Source of the DNA: Garcia nutans
Lineage: Eukaryota; Streptophyta; Magnoliopsida; Malpighiales; Euphorbiaceae
Reading direction: 5' to 3'
NCBI GenBank assembly: GCA_947685225.1
Contig: CANTUV010000015.1
Location: forward strand, 620,001 to 684,000
Length of the DNA: 64,000 nucleotides
Part shown: in pieces, positions 51,261 through 63,750 of the stretch
Layout: each line of letters begins with the position of its first letter
How positions within the stretch are numbered: position 1 is the first letter of the stretch
Position numbers and translations under genes: made by a program
The notes under the pieces: model-generated
What the model saw: only the letters and a program-made list of their open reading frames with translations
Told to the model about the DNA's origin: nothing
The model's database searches: none

Positions 51261-51966
51261 TGTAACACCCCTTCCTGACCTATGAATAAGCCGAGGAGGA
51301 ATGCTACATCGGAATACAAGCTCTGGTTATGTCAGCTAACTTAATGTTCCTTATAAAAATTTTCCAAAACTTTTGACGGAGTCTCCCTTAAAATTCTAGG
51401 TCCCAAGTGTCGACAAAACTGATTTTTCTTATTTTTGAAAAACATTTTGTTTCACAATTCAACTCAAGCACACTCCCAATAATCCACCCTTATAACCTCA
51501 ACTCCAATCCTACAAGAAGAATTCACACTTCTATATTCACAACCCAACTCAATTTAAAACCATACAGTTATTATACATTACTAGATTTACATGCTACATC
51601 AAGTTATCTCTTTGTATTGTTCAAATAAGTACATGCCAGTTTCTAATACCAAAATACAAAATGAAGAGCACCACCTAAGTTTGTTGATGACCGGCAGATC
51701 GCAGAACTCCTCTGCTCGCTACTGGCTCCTTGCTAATAACCTACGAGTTTAGAAGAAACTAAACTCGCTAAGCATTGCTTAGTGGGTACTTTAACTAATT
51801 ATGGAAAATAAATAATAAAAGCATAATGCACTTTTAAAAGTAATGAGTCGTATTAAAAAATAATATCACAGTAAAAACAATCCATAAATGTCATATATTC
51901 AGTTATTATCATTTTATCAGTTCGCTCCAAAAGGTAATTTGGTAGACTAACGTATGGTAAGGAACT

Positions 51967-54544
51967 TGTAACACCCCTATATCCCGTATACGTACCAAGC
52001 ATGCTTATACGATCGTAATATACGTATACTGAATATAGAAAATACCACAGTTTAAAAATTACACAACATATATCTTTATAAATAAGTGAAACCAATCTTA
52101 AACATTTAAAAGAAATCCAAAAGACACCATATATAAAAACGTTTATTAACTAGCAGCGAAAGTTATTACAAATATTTGCAAATACAAATATGTTATAAAT
52201 CAAAGTTTACAAAACATAGAATATATACATGATTGGCAGCTCTTCTCTGATCTTTAAATTCCAAAAATAAATCCTTCATTGCCTAGTCTCACTAGGTCTC
52301 GAGGAGCTCTCAGGTTCAACTCTGTCACCTGCGCGATCAAACACTATCGCGCTAAGCCAACGGCTTAGTAGTACAAAATATAATATTACTATGTTTCGAT
52401 GCAATGCCAATGTCAAAATCAATCTCAAACATCATTCAAAAGAATATCACATTTCAACATCATACTTTGTTCAATGTCATAACAATATTTATATTATATC
52501 TTCATAGTTCCATTAATTTCACCATTCAAGAATCACATTAAATACAAAGACAAGCATGGGCCCAAAAACACTAATATGCCATTCAACTTTCAGAGTTAAT
52601 GTTTTGGTTCAATTATCACATTTATCATTATCCCAACTAGGCTTCAAGGATTAGGCTCAACCAAGCTTCAAGGGGAACAAAGCATGCTAAGTATCAACCC
52701 AACTTGGCTTCAAGAACCAACCCAACCTAGCTTCAAGGGTTGTAACATCTCAATTAGGCTTCAAGGACTAGACCCAACCAAGCTTCAAGGGGAGTAAAAC
52801 ATGTTAAACTTCAACCCAACTTGGCTTCAAGGATCAAGCCCAACCTAACTCCAAGAGATTGTTACTATTAGGCATGCCACCAACAACAAAACTCTAAAAA
52901 TGAATAACATATTAGACACACAATTCATTTATTATTTCATCATCAACTTCATTCTCTGATCTCATCATTATTTAGGCAAACATGCCTCACTTAACTCAAT
53001 TGAAGTATCATAGCCAATCACAATGGCTTCACCTCTCATTATATCTCAAATCACATTTCATATTTCATCATTGATGTATACCTAACAATTTACATTATTC
53101 ATAGATTTAGAATCTTCCACATACATTTGTTTGGATCATTTTTGTTTTAAGTGTGTTTAAAATGTTTATTTTTATGTTTAGGTGCAAAAAGACCATTAGG
53201 GGATTAAAACAATGCAAGAATAGCAAAGAACAATTAATAATAGCTAACACATTCAAAGGACACGGCCAAGCTTGTGGCCGTGTCTCTCAACACAAGCTCC
53301 AACACGGCCAAGTCACTTCAGCTTGGCCGTGTCGCACTTAAATCCAAAGAAAAAAAATAAATGATGAAATCAGGCAGTAGGCGACACGGCCAAGCCAGTG
53401 GCCGTGTCTCTCCAAATTGATCCAACACGGCCAAGACTCCCTTAACTTGGCCGTGTCTCCTATCATCTTGGCCGTGTCTCTCATGGCTAAAGGTTTTAAA
53501 CAAGGCCAAGTCTCCTTTGGTTGAATTAAATCACATTATACACAACATAACATTATTCAAATGGACATAATCAACATCATTAACACTTATTTTACATGCT
53601 CATCACAATATTCACATTACTAATATACATTAACAATACATTTGATTCCTTAACACATTTACAAACAAGTGTGTGTTAAGTTTAAACATCATATGCATAT
53701 ATGCAACAATATAGTTTGTACTTACCTTAAGCACCACTTATACAACTCTAAACACTTTCTTTTTCTAAGAATTCTTCACTTCTCAAATTAGAGCAAATCA
53801 CCTTCTTCCAAAACCTAATCCAAAATGATACAATACAATTTATCACTTATCACTTCAAAACCCTAAAACCAACATATAACAATCAACACAAACCCTAAAC
53901 ACAAATATAATACCATCTCTTCCAACCAACTTACTCTTTTCTTCAATCCATCCTTAAAATCCATAATCAATTTAATCAAACACTCTTAAACATCTCACAA
54001 TCAATCAACACACCCTTAAATAATCTATCAAACTCACACACAACTTCAAATAAGCAAAGAAATCAAAAGAGGACTTACCAAAGTAATGAAATTTCTTGAA
54101 TCACCAACTTGATCACTTGGATCTTCCTTCAATATGAGCTTAGAACATCCAAAATCCTCTCTTGGTCTCTTGCTTTCTCTTGTCTTTGGAGGAGCCGGCC
54201 ACACACATGGAAAAGAAGAAAAGATGATGAAGAAACAAAGTCAACTTCTCTTTAAATCTCCACCAAGTGTTCCAAAAAGACAATTACCAACATACCCTCT
54301 TCTCACTTGTTTTAGCTTTCTTCTTAATCAAGTGCCCTTTATAGTAATTTCACACATAACAAATAAATATCCTCTTCCCTTGACCACTCATTTTGACTTA
54401 TGTATATGTTATTTATACTTCCATATATACAACATATACACTTTCTTTTAATTTCTTTTCTCTTGCAAATTAACATATACATTCAATCCAATTTAAAACA
54501 AGAACAATATTCAAAACTTCTAAGGCATACATTGGGATATTACA
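51967..54544 (-). mobile_element. Solo LTR I, chromovirus family of element E
   Basis: It begins TGTAACACCCCTATATCCCG and ends ATTGGGATATTACA, 2578 bp. The TSD is a perfect GAACT (51962-51966 and 54545-54549). The partner LTR of H has the uninterrupted site GGAACTAACTG at 58886-58896, direct proof of insertion. Sequence follows the LTRs of E along most of its length but is clearly diverged. Confidence 0.97.
53259..53479. repeat. GACACGGCC palindrome cluster in solo LTR I
   Basis: About nine half-sites, several as ACACGGCCAAG...CTTGGCCGTGT pairs with spacers of 0-15 bp. There are more pairs than in element E, and their order differs, so the cluster changes faster than the LTR around it. Confidence 0.88.
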
Positions 54545-56587
54545 GAACTAACTGAAACAACTATATATATATTTTGTGGCTGTGGCCCTAAAAAAAATTA
54601 CGAACCAAGCCCTGTGGAATCTGTGGCTGAAGCCCTCGGACCGGAGTCCTATATAACTCGGGCGATTGCCCTATATAACTCGGACCGAAGTCCTATATAG
54701 CTCGGGTCGTCAACCTATATAACTCGAACCAAAGTCCTATATTAAAGAAGCACTGCATATAGTATGATATATCATACACTTACCCTACTCAGTACTATCC
54801 CAAATACCCAGTGGAGCCAAAATTTTCATGCCATTTCTTAATCGAATATGCATTATACACTTATCGACTTATATTTCTTATATTATTTCAACGTGAAATA
54901 TCATAATTTGTCATTTTAATAACATATTATGCTCATTTATATGCATAAGGAATCAATTGGATTACTTTTGAAAAATGACCAAATGAATATTAGCAAAATG
55001 ACCATATAAATAGTAAATTCTGGTTTTGGACTCAACTGATCCTTATGTTGAAAAATTGTCTAAAATAATCTACTTGAATAAAAACTCTAAAATTTTTACT
55101 GATTTTAGTTTTACATCTTAAAATCATTTCTTTAAAATTTCAGATCAAACTGGACACAAAATCTTAGTCAAGTAGTTCACCCAACCAGACTGCTCCAGTT
55201 GCCCTGCATCCTGGCAGCAGTTCTGAATTTTGTGAATTCTGTAATTTAAATTCAATCAATGTGGTTCCAAATTATTTTTCTCAAATACTAGACTCACTAA
55301 AAAACAACATATCCAAAATTTAATTGAAGATTATTTTTCTAAATTTTATTAAAAATCCGGAAACATGGCTGTCTCAGTCAAAGTACCTCCTAGAGCAGGT
55401 CTAACAGAAATAATTCTTCCATAATCATAAACATTCCGAATTCAACTCAAAATATTTTTCAGTCATTCTAGACGCATTGAGGAACAACATATCAAAACTT
55501 CACTTCAAGAACATTTTTCTATATTTAATTAAAAATCATACAAGTCACAGCATTTCACTAATTCTAAAATAGAAAAATTTCAAGAAAATGAACAAACAAT
55601 TAGTTAAAGTACCAAACCTTGCTTTTCCTTGCTCTTCTTATCTATTTCACTTCCTTTCCTCTCTAATCTCCTTGATTTCCTATGAATTTAACATGTCACA
55701 TATGTAAGAACAAACCCTAGATATGAACATGATGCTACCTTATGATTTTCTAACAATCCTTTACTTATTCTTACTAATAATCACCATTTTCATCATTTCC
55801 TTTAAGTAGTTTATCATTTTTCACCATAATCATCAACTTACTAATACTTTTCCAACATGAACATAATATCAAATATTCCTAAACATAGCCTAATACCTAA
55901 TTCTAATGAAAGAATAAGACTTAGGATGGTATCTTACCTTTTTTCCTATTGAATTTCATTTGAAAAATGGCTTAGACTTGAAAATTTTCTCCTTGAAAAT
56001 GGAAGGGAGGGGGGAGCACGACCTAAGGAAGAAGAAAAGTGGTGATGGTGGTGTTTTTTGATCCTTTACTTGTGTTTGGAAGGCCAAAATTAGTTGTTTA
56101 TAATTTAATTTCCATTTAATTAATTTTTTTTTTCAATGGCCATGATTTGTCCAACCCATTTGGACTTAATGGCTAGGATTTGGCCACTTGAAAGTGGCTT
56201 TTTGTTCTTTTAAATTTTGCCCCAAAGTTATATTTAATTACAAAATCGCCCCTCCGGTGGAAATGTCCAAAATGCCCTTGTCAAAAAATCGCCCGTAACT
56301 TACAAACCGTGTGTTTTCGGAAAAAATCGTGTGCCACCATTATGACCCGATTAATCCCGAGAACACATTTATGGCATCCGTTAGGGTCACTATTAAGAAC
56401 CGACACAACTTTTCAAAAAATTACTCTTAGGTCATCGGCCTTTCAAAAAATTACCTTTAGGTCCCGTCGACTTCACGGGCCTCCTTTGCACACCGATTTT
56501 ATTTTTGACTATCTCGAGCCTCTATTTGACCACTTATTTATGTCCTTCTTGCCTAATACTCAACTACTTAAACTTTGGGATGTGACA

Positions 56588-56606
56588 GTTCTACCTCCCT
56601 TAATTT
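56588..56606 (-). promoter_or_regulatory. Polypurine tract of element H
   Basis: Minus-strand AAATTAAGGGAGGTAGAAC directly abuts the 3' LTR. The upstream stretch is again a TTTCGGGGCGAAAC palindrome, comparable to the TTTCGAGGACGAAA of element E. Confidence 0.85.
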
Positions 56607-56725
56607 AAGTTTCGCCCCGAAACTTACTTATTCATGCATGATTCTTACGTGTAATTACACATCATCAATATAACTAATAATCGTCACATATACACACATA
56701 TGCACTCAAGACACTGATTTTAAAC

Positions 56726-57994
56726 TTACGTACCTTCATTTCCTTCTTTTGCTTTATTCTCTTCTGCCCTCATGTAATATATCCTGGCTGGCGCTCTCGA
56801 TTCAGGGCGATCTACTGTCTCCGATCTTGTTCCTATTTGATTACTACCATTTTCTCTGCCTCTTCCACTTTCTCGACCTTTACCGCTGCTACTTGCTACT
56901 TGTGTTCTTTCAGGAACTTTTGAAATCTCTGCCACATTTCTAGGACAATCCTTCTTAAGGTGATCAGTGGCACCACAAAGTATACAAGCTCCAGTAACTA
57001 ACCAACATTCTCCCCTATGCTTTCATCCAAAATGCTCACACGAGGGGTATGGTGTATATTCAGTCCTTCCAGAACCTTTACTTGATCCTCTGCTTATTCC
57101 TCCCATGCTGGCTACTGAGGTAGCTTGAAAATTAGGTCCTTTAGATGGTCTTAAATTCTGCTTTACACTCATAAAGGATCCTTCACCCTTAGCTCTCTTG
57201 CTAGCAGACTGATGATTACTTGGGGCACTCTGTGCTTACTCTGTTTTCTGTTGAATTCTCTGTTGACGATTCCTCAGATTTACCTGCACCTTTTCAACAT
57301 CCAATGCTTTAGCCACCAACTTTGAAAACTCTATATTATCCAATGCCACTAGCTGTATCTTAATTTCATCATTAAGTCCTTCTAAAAATTTCTCGCATCG
57401 CTCAGCTTCAGTTTCTATTAACTTCTTTCCATACTTACTAAGGCGCATAAACTCCTTCTCATATTCTGATACCGTCATTCTGCCTTGTTTCAAATGAATG
57501 AACTCATTGTGCCTTGCAGTCAAATATGCATCAGTGATATACCTCTTTTTAACCTCACTCTTGAAGAATTTCCAAGTTCGCTGTTCTGGTGGAACCCGCT
57601 GCTGCATGGTATCCCACCATATGTACGCCTCCTCTGTCAGGAGCGAGGTAGCACAAACCACTCATTCCTCCGGAGTGCATTGGAGCTGGTCAAGAACTCT
57701 AATGATACTATCTAACCAATATTTTGCTTCCTCAGATCCCTCTTCACAACCAGCCTTAAATTCCTTTGCACCATACTTTCTTAACTTCTCGATCAGGGGT
57801 TTCCTATCTCCCTCAGCAGCAGGGCCCCTTCCGGCCATTTGCTGAAAAGCTGTTGCAATTTGTCTAAGATAAGTCTCCGGACCGGGTATTTCAGCTGCTG
57901 CTGACCCTGGTCTATGAGCTTCCCCGGCATCTGCAGACCCAGATGCTTGCGATTCCACGTTTCTTTCCATAGCTTGCCACAAATCTAGAGACAT
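56726..57994 (-). pseudogene. Gag of element H
   Basis: It starts MSLDLWQAMERNVE. The capsid-like part has KLRKYGAKEFKAG, WLDSIIRVLDQLQCTPEE, AYIWWDTM, FIHLKQGRMTVSEYEKEF and FLEGLNDEIK, the same order as Gag of element E. After a linker, an incomplete CEHFG..HRGECW motif and a CCHC knuckle CILCGATDHLKKDC follow, then a Ser/Gly/Arg-rich tail. In-frame stops occur after CTPEE, after QQKTE and in the first zinc motif. The frame closes with no protease. The start was chosen as the first Met after the primer-site leader. Confidence 0.9.
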
Positions 57995-58167
57995 CCTACA
58001 TTGACATAAATAGATATCTGCTTAATTCATCAACATATAACTCGATTATCAATTCCTATCTGGCATGTACATCTACCTATTCATCATATAACTTTCTCCT
58101 TACTTTATCTTACATGGCACACATAGTTACTTACTTACTACCTATCTCCCAGAATCGACTAAACCAA

Positions 58168-58180
58168 TGCTTTGATACCA
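58168..58180 (-). promoter_or_regulatory. tRNA-iMet primer-binding site of element H
   Basis: Minus-strand TGGTATCAAAGCA lies 5 bp from the 5' LTR. It matches the initiator-tRNA site with one change from the GAGC of element E. Confidence 0.92.
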
Positions 58181-58185
58181 CAAAT

Positions 58186-60929
58186 TGTAACACCCCTTCC
58201 CGACCTATGAATAAGCCGAGGAGGAATGCTACATCGGAATATGAGCTCTGGTTATGTCAGCTTACTTAATGTTCCTTATAAAAATTTTTCAAAAATTTTG
58301 ACGGAGTCTCCCTTAAAATTCTAGGTCCCAAGTGTCGACAAAACTGATTTTTCTTATTTTTGAAAAATATTTTGTTTCACAATTCAACTCAAGCACACTC
58401 CCAATAATCCACCCTTATAACATCAACTACAATCCTGCAAGAAGAATTCACACTTCTATATTCACAACCCAACTCAATTTAAAACCATACAGTTATTATA
58501 CATTACTAGATTTACATGCTACATCAAGTTATCTCTTTGTATTGTTCAAATAAGTACATGCCAGTTTCTAATACCAAAATACAAAATGAAGAGCACCACC
58601 TAAGTTTGTTGATGACCGGCAGATCGCAGAACTCCTCTGCTCGCTACGGGCTCCTTGCTAATAACCTACAAGTTTAGAAAAAACTAAACTCGCTAAGCAT
58701 TGCTTAGTGGGTACTTTAACTAATTACGAAAAATAAATAATAAAAGCATAATACACTTTTAAAAGCAATGAGTCATATTAAAAAATAATATCACAGTAAA
58801 AACAATCCATATATGTCATATATTCAGTTATTATCATTTTATCAGTTCGCTCCACAAGGTAATTTGGTAGACTAACATATGGTAAGGAACTAACTGAAAC
58901 AACTGTATATATATTCTGTGGCTGTGGCCCTAAAAAAATTACGGACCAAGCCCTGTGGAATCTGTGGCCGAAGCCCTCGGACCGGAGTCCTATATAACTC
59001 GGGCGATTGCCCTATATAACTCGGACCGAAGTCCTATATAGCTCGGGTCATCACCCTATATAACTCGGACCGAAGTCCTATATTAAAGCAGCACTGCATA
59101 TAGTATGATATATCAACCCTTACCCTACTCAGTACTATACCAGATACCTAGTGGAGCCAAAATTTTCATGCCATTTCTTAATCGAATATGCATTATACAC
59201 TTATCGACTTATGTTTCTTATATTATTTCAACGTGAAATATCATAATTTGTCATTTTAATAACATATTATGCTCATTTATATGCATAAGGAATCAATTGG
59301 ATTACTTTTGAAAAATGACCAAATGAATATTAGCAAAATGACCATATGAATAGTAAATTCTGGTTTTGGACTCAACTTGATCCTTATTTTGAAAAATTGT
59401 ATAAAATAATCTACTTCACTAAAAACTCTAAATTTTTACAGAATTTAGTTTTACATCTTAAAATCATTCCTTTAAAATTTCAGATCAAACTGGACACAAA
59501 ATCTTGGTCAAGTAGTTCACCCAACCAGACTGCTCTAGTTGCCCTGCATCCTGGCAGCAGTTCTGAATTTTGTGAATTCCATAATTTAAATTCAATCAAT
59601 GTGGTTCCAAATTATTTTTATCAAATACTAGACTCACTAAACAACAACATATCCAAAATTCAATTGAAGATTATTTTTCTAAATTTTATTAAAAATCCGG
59701 AAACATGGCTGTCTCAGTCAAAGTACCTCCTAGAGCAGGTCTAACAGAAATAATTCTTCCATAATCATAACCATTCCGAATTCAACTCAAAATATTTTTC
59801 AGTCAATATATACGCATAGAGGCACAACATATCAAAAATTCACTTTAAGAACATTTTTCTATATTTAATTAAAAATCATACAAGTCACAGCATTTCACTA
59901 ATTCTAAAACAGAAAAATTTCAAGAAAATGAACAAACAATTAGTTAAAGCACCAAACCTTGCTTTTCCTTGCTCTTCTTATCTATTTCACTTCCTTTCCT
60001 CTCTAATCTCCTTGATTTCCTATGAATTTAACATGTCACATATGTAAGAACAAACCCTAGATATGAACATGATGCTACCTTATGATTTTCTAACAATCAT
60101 TTACTTATTCTTACTAATAATCACCATTTTCATCATTTCCTTTAAGTAGTTTATCATTTTTCACCATAATCATCAACTTACTAATACTTTTCCAACATGA
60201 ACATAATATCAAATCTTCCTAAACATAGCCTAATACCTAATTCTAATGAAAGAATAAGACTTAGGATGGTATCTTACCTTATTTCCTATTGAATTTCACT
60301 TGAAAAATGGCTTAGACTTGAAAATTTTCTCCTTGAAAATGGAAGGGAGGGGGGAGCACGACCTAAGGAACAAGAAAAGTGGTGATGGTGGTATTTTTTG
60401 ATCCTTTACTTGTGTTTGGAAGACCAAAATTAGTTGTTTATAATTTAATTTCCATTTAATTAATTTGTTTTTTTTCAATGGCCATGATTTGTCCAACCCA
60501 TTTGGACTTAATGGCTAGGATTTGGCCACTTGAAAGTGGCTTTTTGTTCTTTTAAATTTTGCCCCAAAGTTATATTTAATTACAAAATCGCCCATCCGGT
60601 GGAAATGTCCAAAATGCCCTTGTCGAAAAATCGCCCGTAACTTACAAACCGTGCGTTTTCGGAAAAAATCGTGCGCCACCATTACTACCCGATTAATCCC
60701 GAGAACACATTTATGGCATCCTTTAGGGTCACTATTAAGAACCGACACAACTTTTTGGAAAATTACTCTTAGGTCCTCGGCCTTTCGAAAAATTACCTTT
60801 AGGTCCCGTCGACTTCACGGGCCTCCTTTGCACACCGATTTTGTTTTTGACTATCTCGAGCCTCTATTTGACCACTTATTTGTGTTCCTCTTGCCTAATA
60901 CTCGACTACCTAAACTTTGGGATGTGACA
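58186..60929 (-). repeat. 5' LTR of element H
   Basis: 2744 bp, uninterrupted. It includes the empty site for solo LTR I (GAACT, 58887-58891) and the CTATATAACTCGGACC repeats. A near-identical partner is at 51261-56587. Confidence 0.95.
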
Positions 60930-61740
60930 TTAATCCATTTAACCAACTAAAGTAGCTTTTATGCTATATTAGATTAAAACTAAATTAAGAGGTTTATTAT
61001 AAATAGATTTCTCACTTGAAAAAGTAACTAGTGGTTCATGCCAAAAACAAGCCTATGATTAATTATTCTTAGTATAAACTAGGTACACAATTGATTTTTG
61101 GTATTTCATAATTGACCTAAATATTTGTAAGCTCTTTTAAAGGTTGGATGAAAATAATTTTGTTTCTAGGCCCATTGTAAAAGATTTTAGAAAAAATGGA
61201 TTTTGGGCTTTGTATTTGGATCATCAGAAAAGTATTTTTGATTTATTTTTAGAAAAGTTTTATGTCCAAAGACCATCTTGAAAAGTTTTGAAAATAGTTT
61301 TGGTCTTTTGGACTTTAAAGAAAAATTTATTTTGAGCTTACAATGTACTTAGGTCATATTAGAAAAAGAACAAACCAAATAAGCCATGATTTAAACCAAG
61401 ATAAATTAACCATAGTCAAATAATAAGCATTTGGGGTAAAGCCTAAGGAAAGTAACTAGGCCAATTACATGAGCTTTAGTCTTTGGGTTAAAAGACTTAG
61501 GTTCTCATAGCAAGTATATACCAAATGGTACAAGGCTATGAGTGGTTATGCCATGCTCGATCTCCATACCTTGAGTGAAAGTATTATATCCCTTACATAA
61601 CACAACACGGGTAACACGGGCATCCTAACTCACGCACATGATGCAATCTAATATGATGCAATCAAATATGATGCAATGGATAATATCATTATAAGAAAGA
61701 ATAGAATAATATAAAGACCAATGGAATCAACTTCTCTTAT
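60930..61740 (-). other. Element G leader between nested element H and the primer site
   Basis: Non-coding on both strands as far as I can see. It is rich in TTTTGGACTT-like and AAAATTTT-like stretches. It would be the 5' untranslated leader of the G transcript. Confidence 0.55.
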
Positions 61741-61757
61741 CCCTAGTGGAATTGCCA
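61741..61757 (-). promoter_or_regulatory. Probable primer-binding site of element G
   Basis: Minus-strand TGGCAATTCCACTAGGG is one base from the 5' LTR. It resembles the TGGCGACTCC.CTGGGGA sites I know from Tat/Ogre-type elements; I do not assign the tRNA. The changes look like C-to-T or G-to-A decay. Confidence 0.7.
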
Positions 61758-62499
61758 CTGTGAGCAAGGATTTTTGCCCCCACTCCCGGTGGAATGGTTC
61801 TTGCGACTTCGGCATTGTTTAGGCTTGAGGCCTTAGAGAACACGGGCCTAAGCCCGGAGAAAATGGAGTCACCGCCCGGACGGGTCGGGAAAAAGAAAGG
61901 GGTGGATTACTCGATTCCTAAGGAATCCCTAACCTCCTAATGGGTTCGGAAAGTTGGGTACGTGTGGGGAATGTGAGAAATGGTCCAGCACCCCCACAAC
62001 GTCCAGTTCATTGGAACTGGCCTCCTTTGCAGGTCTTAATATTATAAAATTCTTAAATATAACAATATTATCCATACTACATACAACAATTAAATTAAAG
62101 CATCATTATATTAAATTAAAGCAATGTCCAAATAAAACAAATAAATGGATACCCATCCGAGGATGGAAATATTTCCTTACATTATTCATGTCTATAATAA
62201 ATAGGACACCCACCAAAAGATGGAAACATGTCCTTTACATTGGTCCAAAATATAAAAGCAATTTAAATTACATAGAAATTAATTAATGAGGTACCCACAA
62301 AGTGGAAACATACCTCTTAAAATTTTAATACTAAAACAACCAAGTAATAATCATAATAATAAAGAGAATATACATCCATAATAAATTAAATAAATCAAGC
62401 ATTGAAATTAAATAAATCAACCATTAAAACATATAATAAACTACATAATCAAATCTAAAATTAAATAAAGTAATAAATATATAAATTTAGGATTTGCAT

Positions 62500-62940
62500 C
62501 TTAGAATAGGGTTTTTGAAATTAGGATTTAAATTGAGGTTTCATCATTTAGGGTTTAGGGAGTTTTTTTGAGGTTGCTGGGATTATGAAATTTAGGGTTT
62601 AAGAACTTTTAAGGTTTCTATGAAACTAGGGTTTAGGAATTAAGTTATTGGAATTAGGGTTTGGGTCTAGGTTTGGGAATTAAACAACTGGAGTTAGGGT
62701 TTTAGATTTTCTGGAATTAAAGGATTCTGACATTTTAGAATTTGATTAGGGCTTTGGTGTTTTGAATTTGGAAAATAGATTTTATAAATTTAGGTTTGGA
62801 ATTTAGAAAAAATTTTATGGTTTTGGAAAATTAAGAGAACAATTAGGGTTTTGGAAATTAATAAAGCGATTTAAGGTTTTTGAAATTGGAAAGCAGATTA
62901 GGATTTTTAGTAATTGGGCAATTAGATTAGGGTTCTGATA
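62500..62940 (-). repeat. Field of AAACCCTAA (telobox-like) motifs in the LTR of G
   Basis: At least six AAACCCTA or AAACCCTAA motifs occur on the minus strand in about 440 bp (plus-strand TTAGGGTTT). They are not in tandem, so this is not telomeric DNA. The same field is in the 3' LTR (42060-42540) and, more weakly, in solo LTR D. Confidence 0.7.
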
Positions 62941-63518
62941 ATGTTTTATGATTATATGAACGTTAAACTCAAATCATGTTGTTTAAATCAAGTAATTAAG
63001 ACTACGAGATTTAAGTTAACTACTGGACCTAAACAACTTCTTAATCTTCAAACTTTTAATGATATTTATAGAAGGGAATGTACATACTGGACAGTCAAAT
63101 AAGTTGTAACTCAAGGATGAAACTACTGTGAATTCAAATAAATTAAAGAATTAAATCAAACCCTCCGTTCATTGGTTCCTCCACAATTGACTTTTGGATG
63201 AACCATGAATAAAGACAGTGTTGTTGTCTTTGATGGATTGATAACTGATGAATGTCTGCAACTAATCTTCTCTGTTTGTTGCCATCTCTCCTTTATGTTC
63301 CTTGCTTCCTTGTTAATGTTCCTTTCTTATCTTCATTGTTGTCCTTGTTAATGTTTTTTTGCTTCTAATGTTCATTGCCGTTCCTCCTTAATGTGCCTCC
63401 TCCCTTTCTGAATTCTGAAATGCTAGTATTTATAGGCAACCTCACTCAGAATCCTTAACCATAATGTTAATCCGTCCTTAAAATAAATTTTAGTTTAATT
63501 AGGAAACTTATTGAACCC

Positions 63519-63750
63519 ATGTCGACTTGGTTGCCCTAGGTTGACATGTCCAACCTCATGTCGACCTTGGGCTGCCCAGGTCGACATGAGGAATGCTCAT
63601 GTCGACCTTGGGCTGCCGAGGCCGACATGAGGAATGCTCATGTCGACCTGGTCTGCCCAGGTCGACATGAGTCTAACCTCATGTCGATCTGGGCTGCCAG
63701 ATTGACATGAGGCATGCTCATGTCGACCTAGTCCCTCCAGGTCGACATGA
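63519..63750. repeat. ATGTCGACC hairpin cluster in the 5' LTR of G
   Basis: About four hairpins have arms CATGTCGACCT/AGGTCGACATG, and loops built on GGGCTGCCC-like sequence extend the stem. The 3' LTR has fewer copies (43131-43262), so copy number changed after insertion or during reverse transcription. Confidence 0.88.

Larger units (their letters stand above)
51261..56587 (-). repeat. 3' LTR of element H, interrupted by solo LTR I
   Basis: Outside the insertion it follows the 58186-60929 copy closely, including the CTATATAACTCGGACCGAAG direct repeats at 54640-54745 (58975-59080 in the partner). Length without the insertion and one TSD copy is 2744 bp. Confidence 0.93.
51261..60929 (-). 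mobile_element. Element H: internally deleted gypsy element retaining gag only
   Basis: Two LTRs (51261-56587 with a nested insertion, and 58186-60929) begin TGTAACACCCCTTCC and end TTTGGGATGTGACA. The TSD is a perfect TTAAT (51256-51260 and 60930-60934). The internal region is only 1598 bp: tRNA-iMet primer site, a gag with three stops and a polypurine tract. Protease, reverse transcriptase and integrase are absent, so the element must have depended on another's enzymes or lost pol later. With the nested solo LTR removed, both LTRs are 2744 bp. It lies in element G. Confidence 0.93.

Noticed and set aside
53259..53479. Regularly spaced palindromes as a CRISPR-like array
   Set aside because: This is plant nuclear DNA; spacers are short and irregular, and the array lies inside a retrotransposon LTR.
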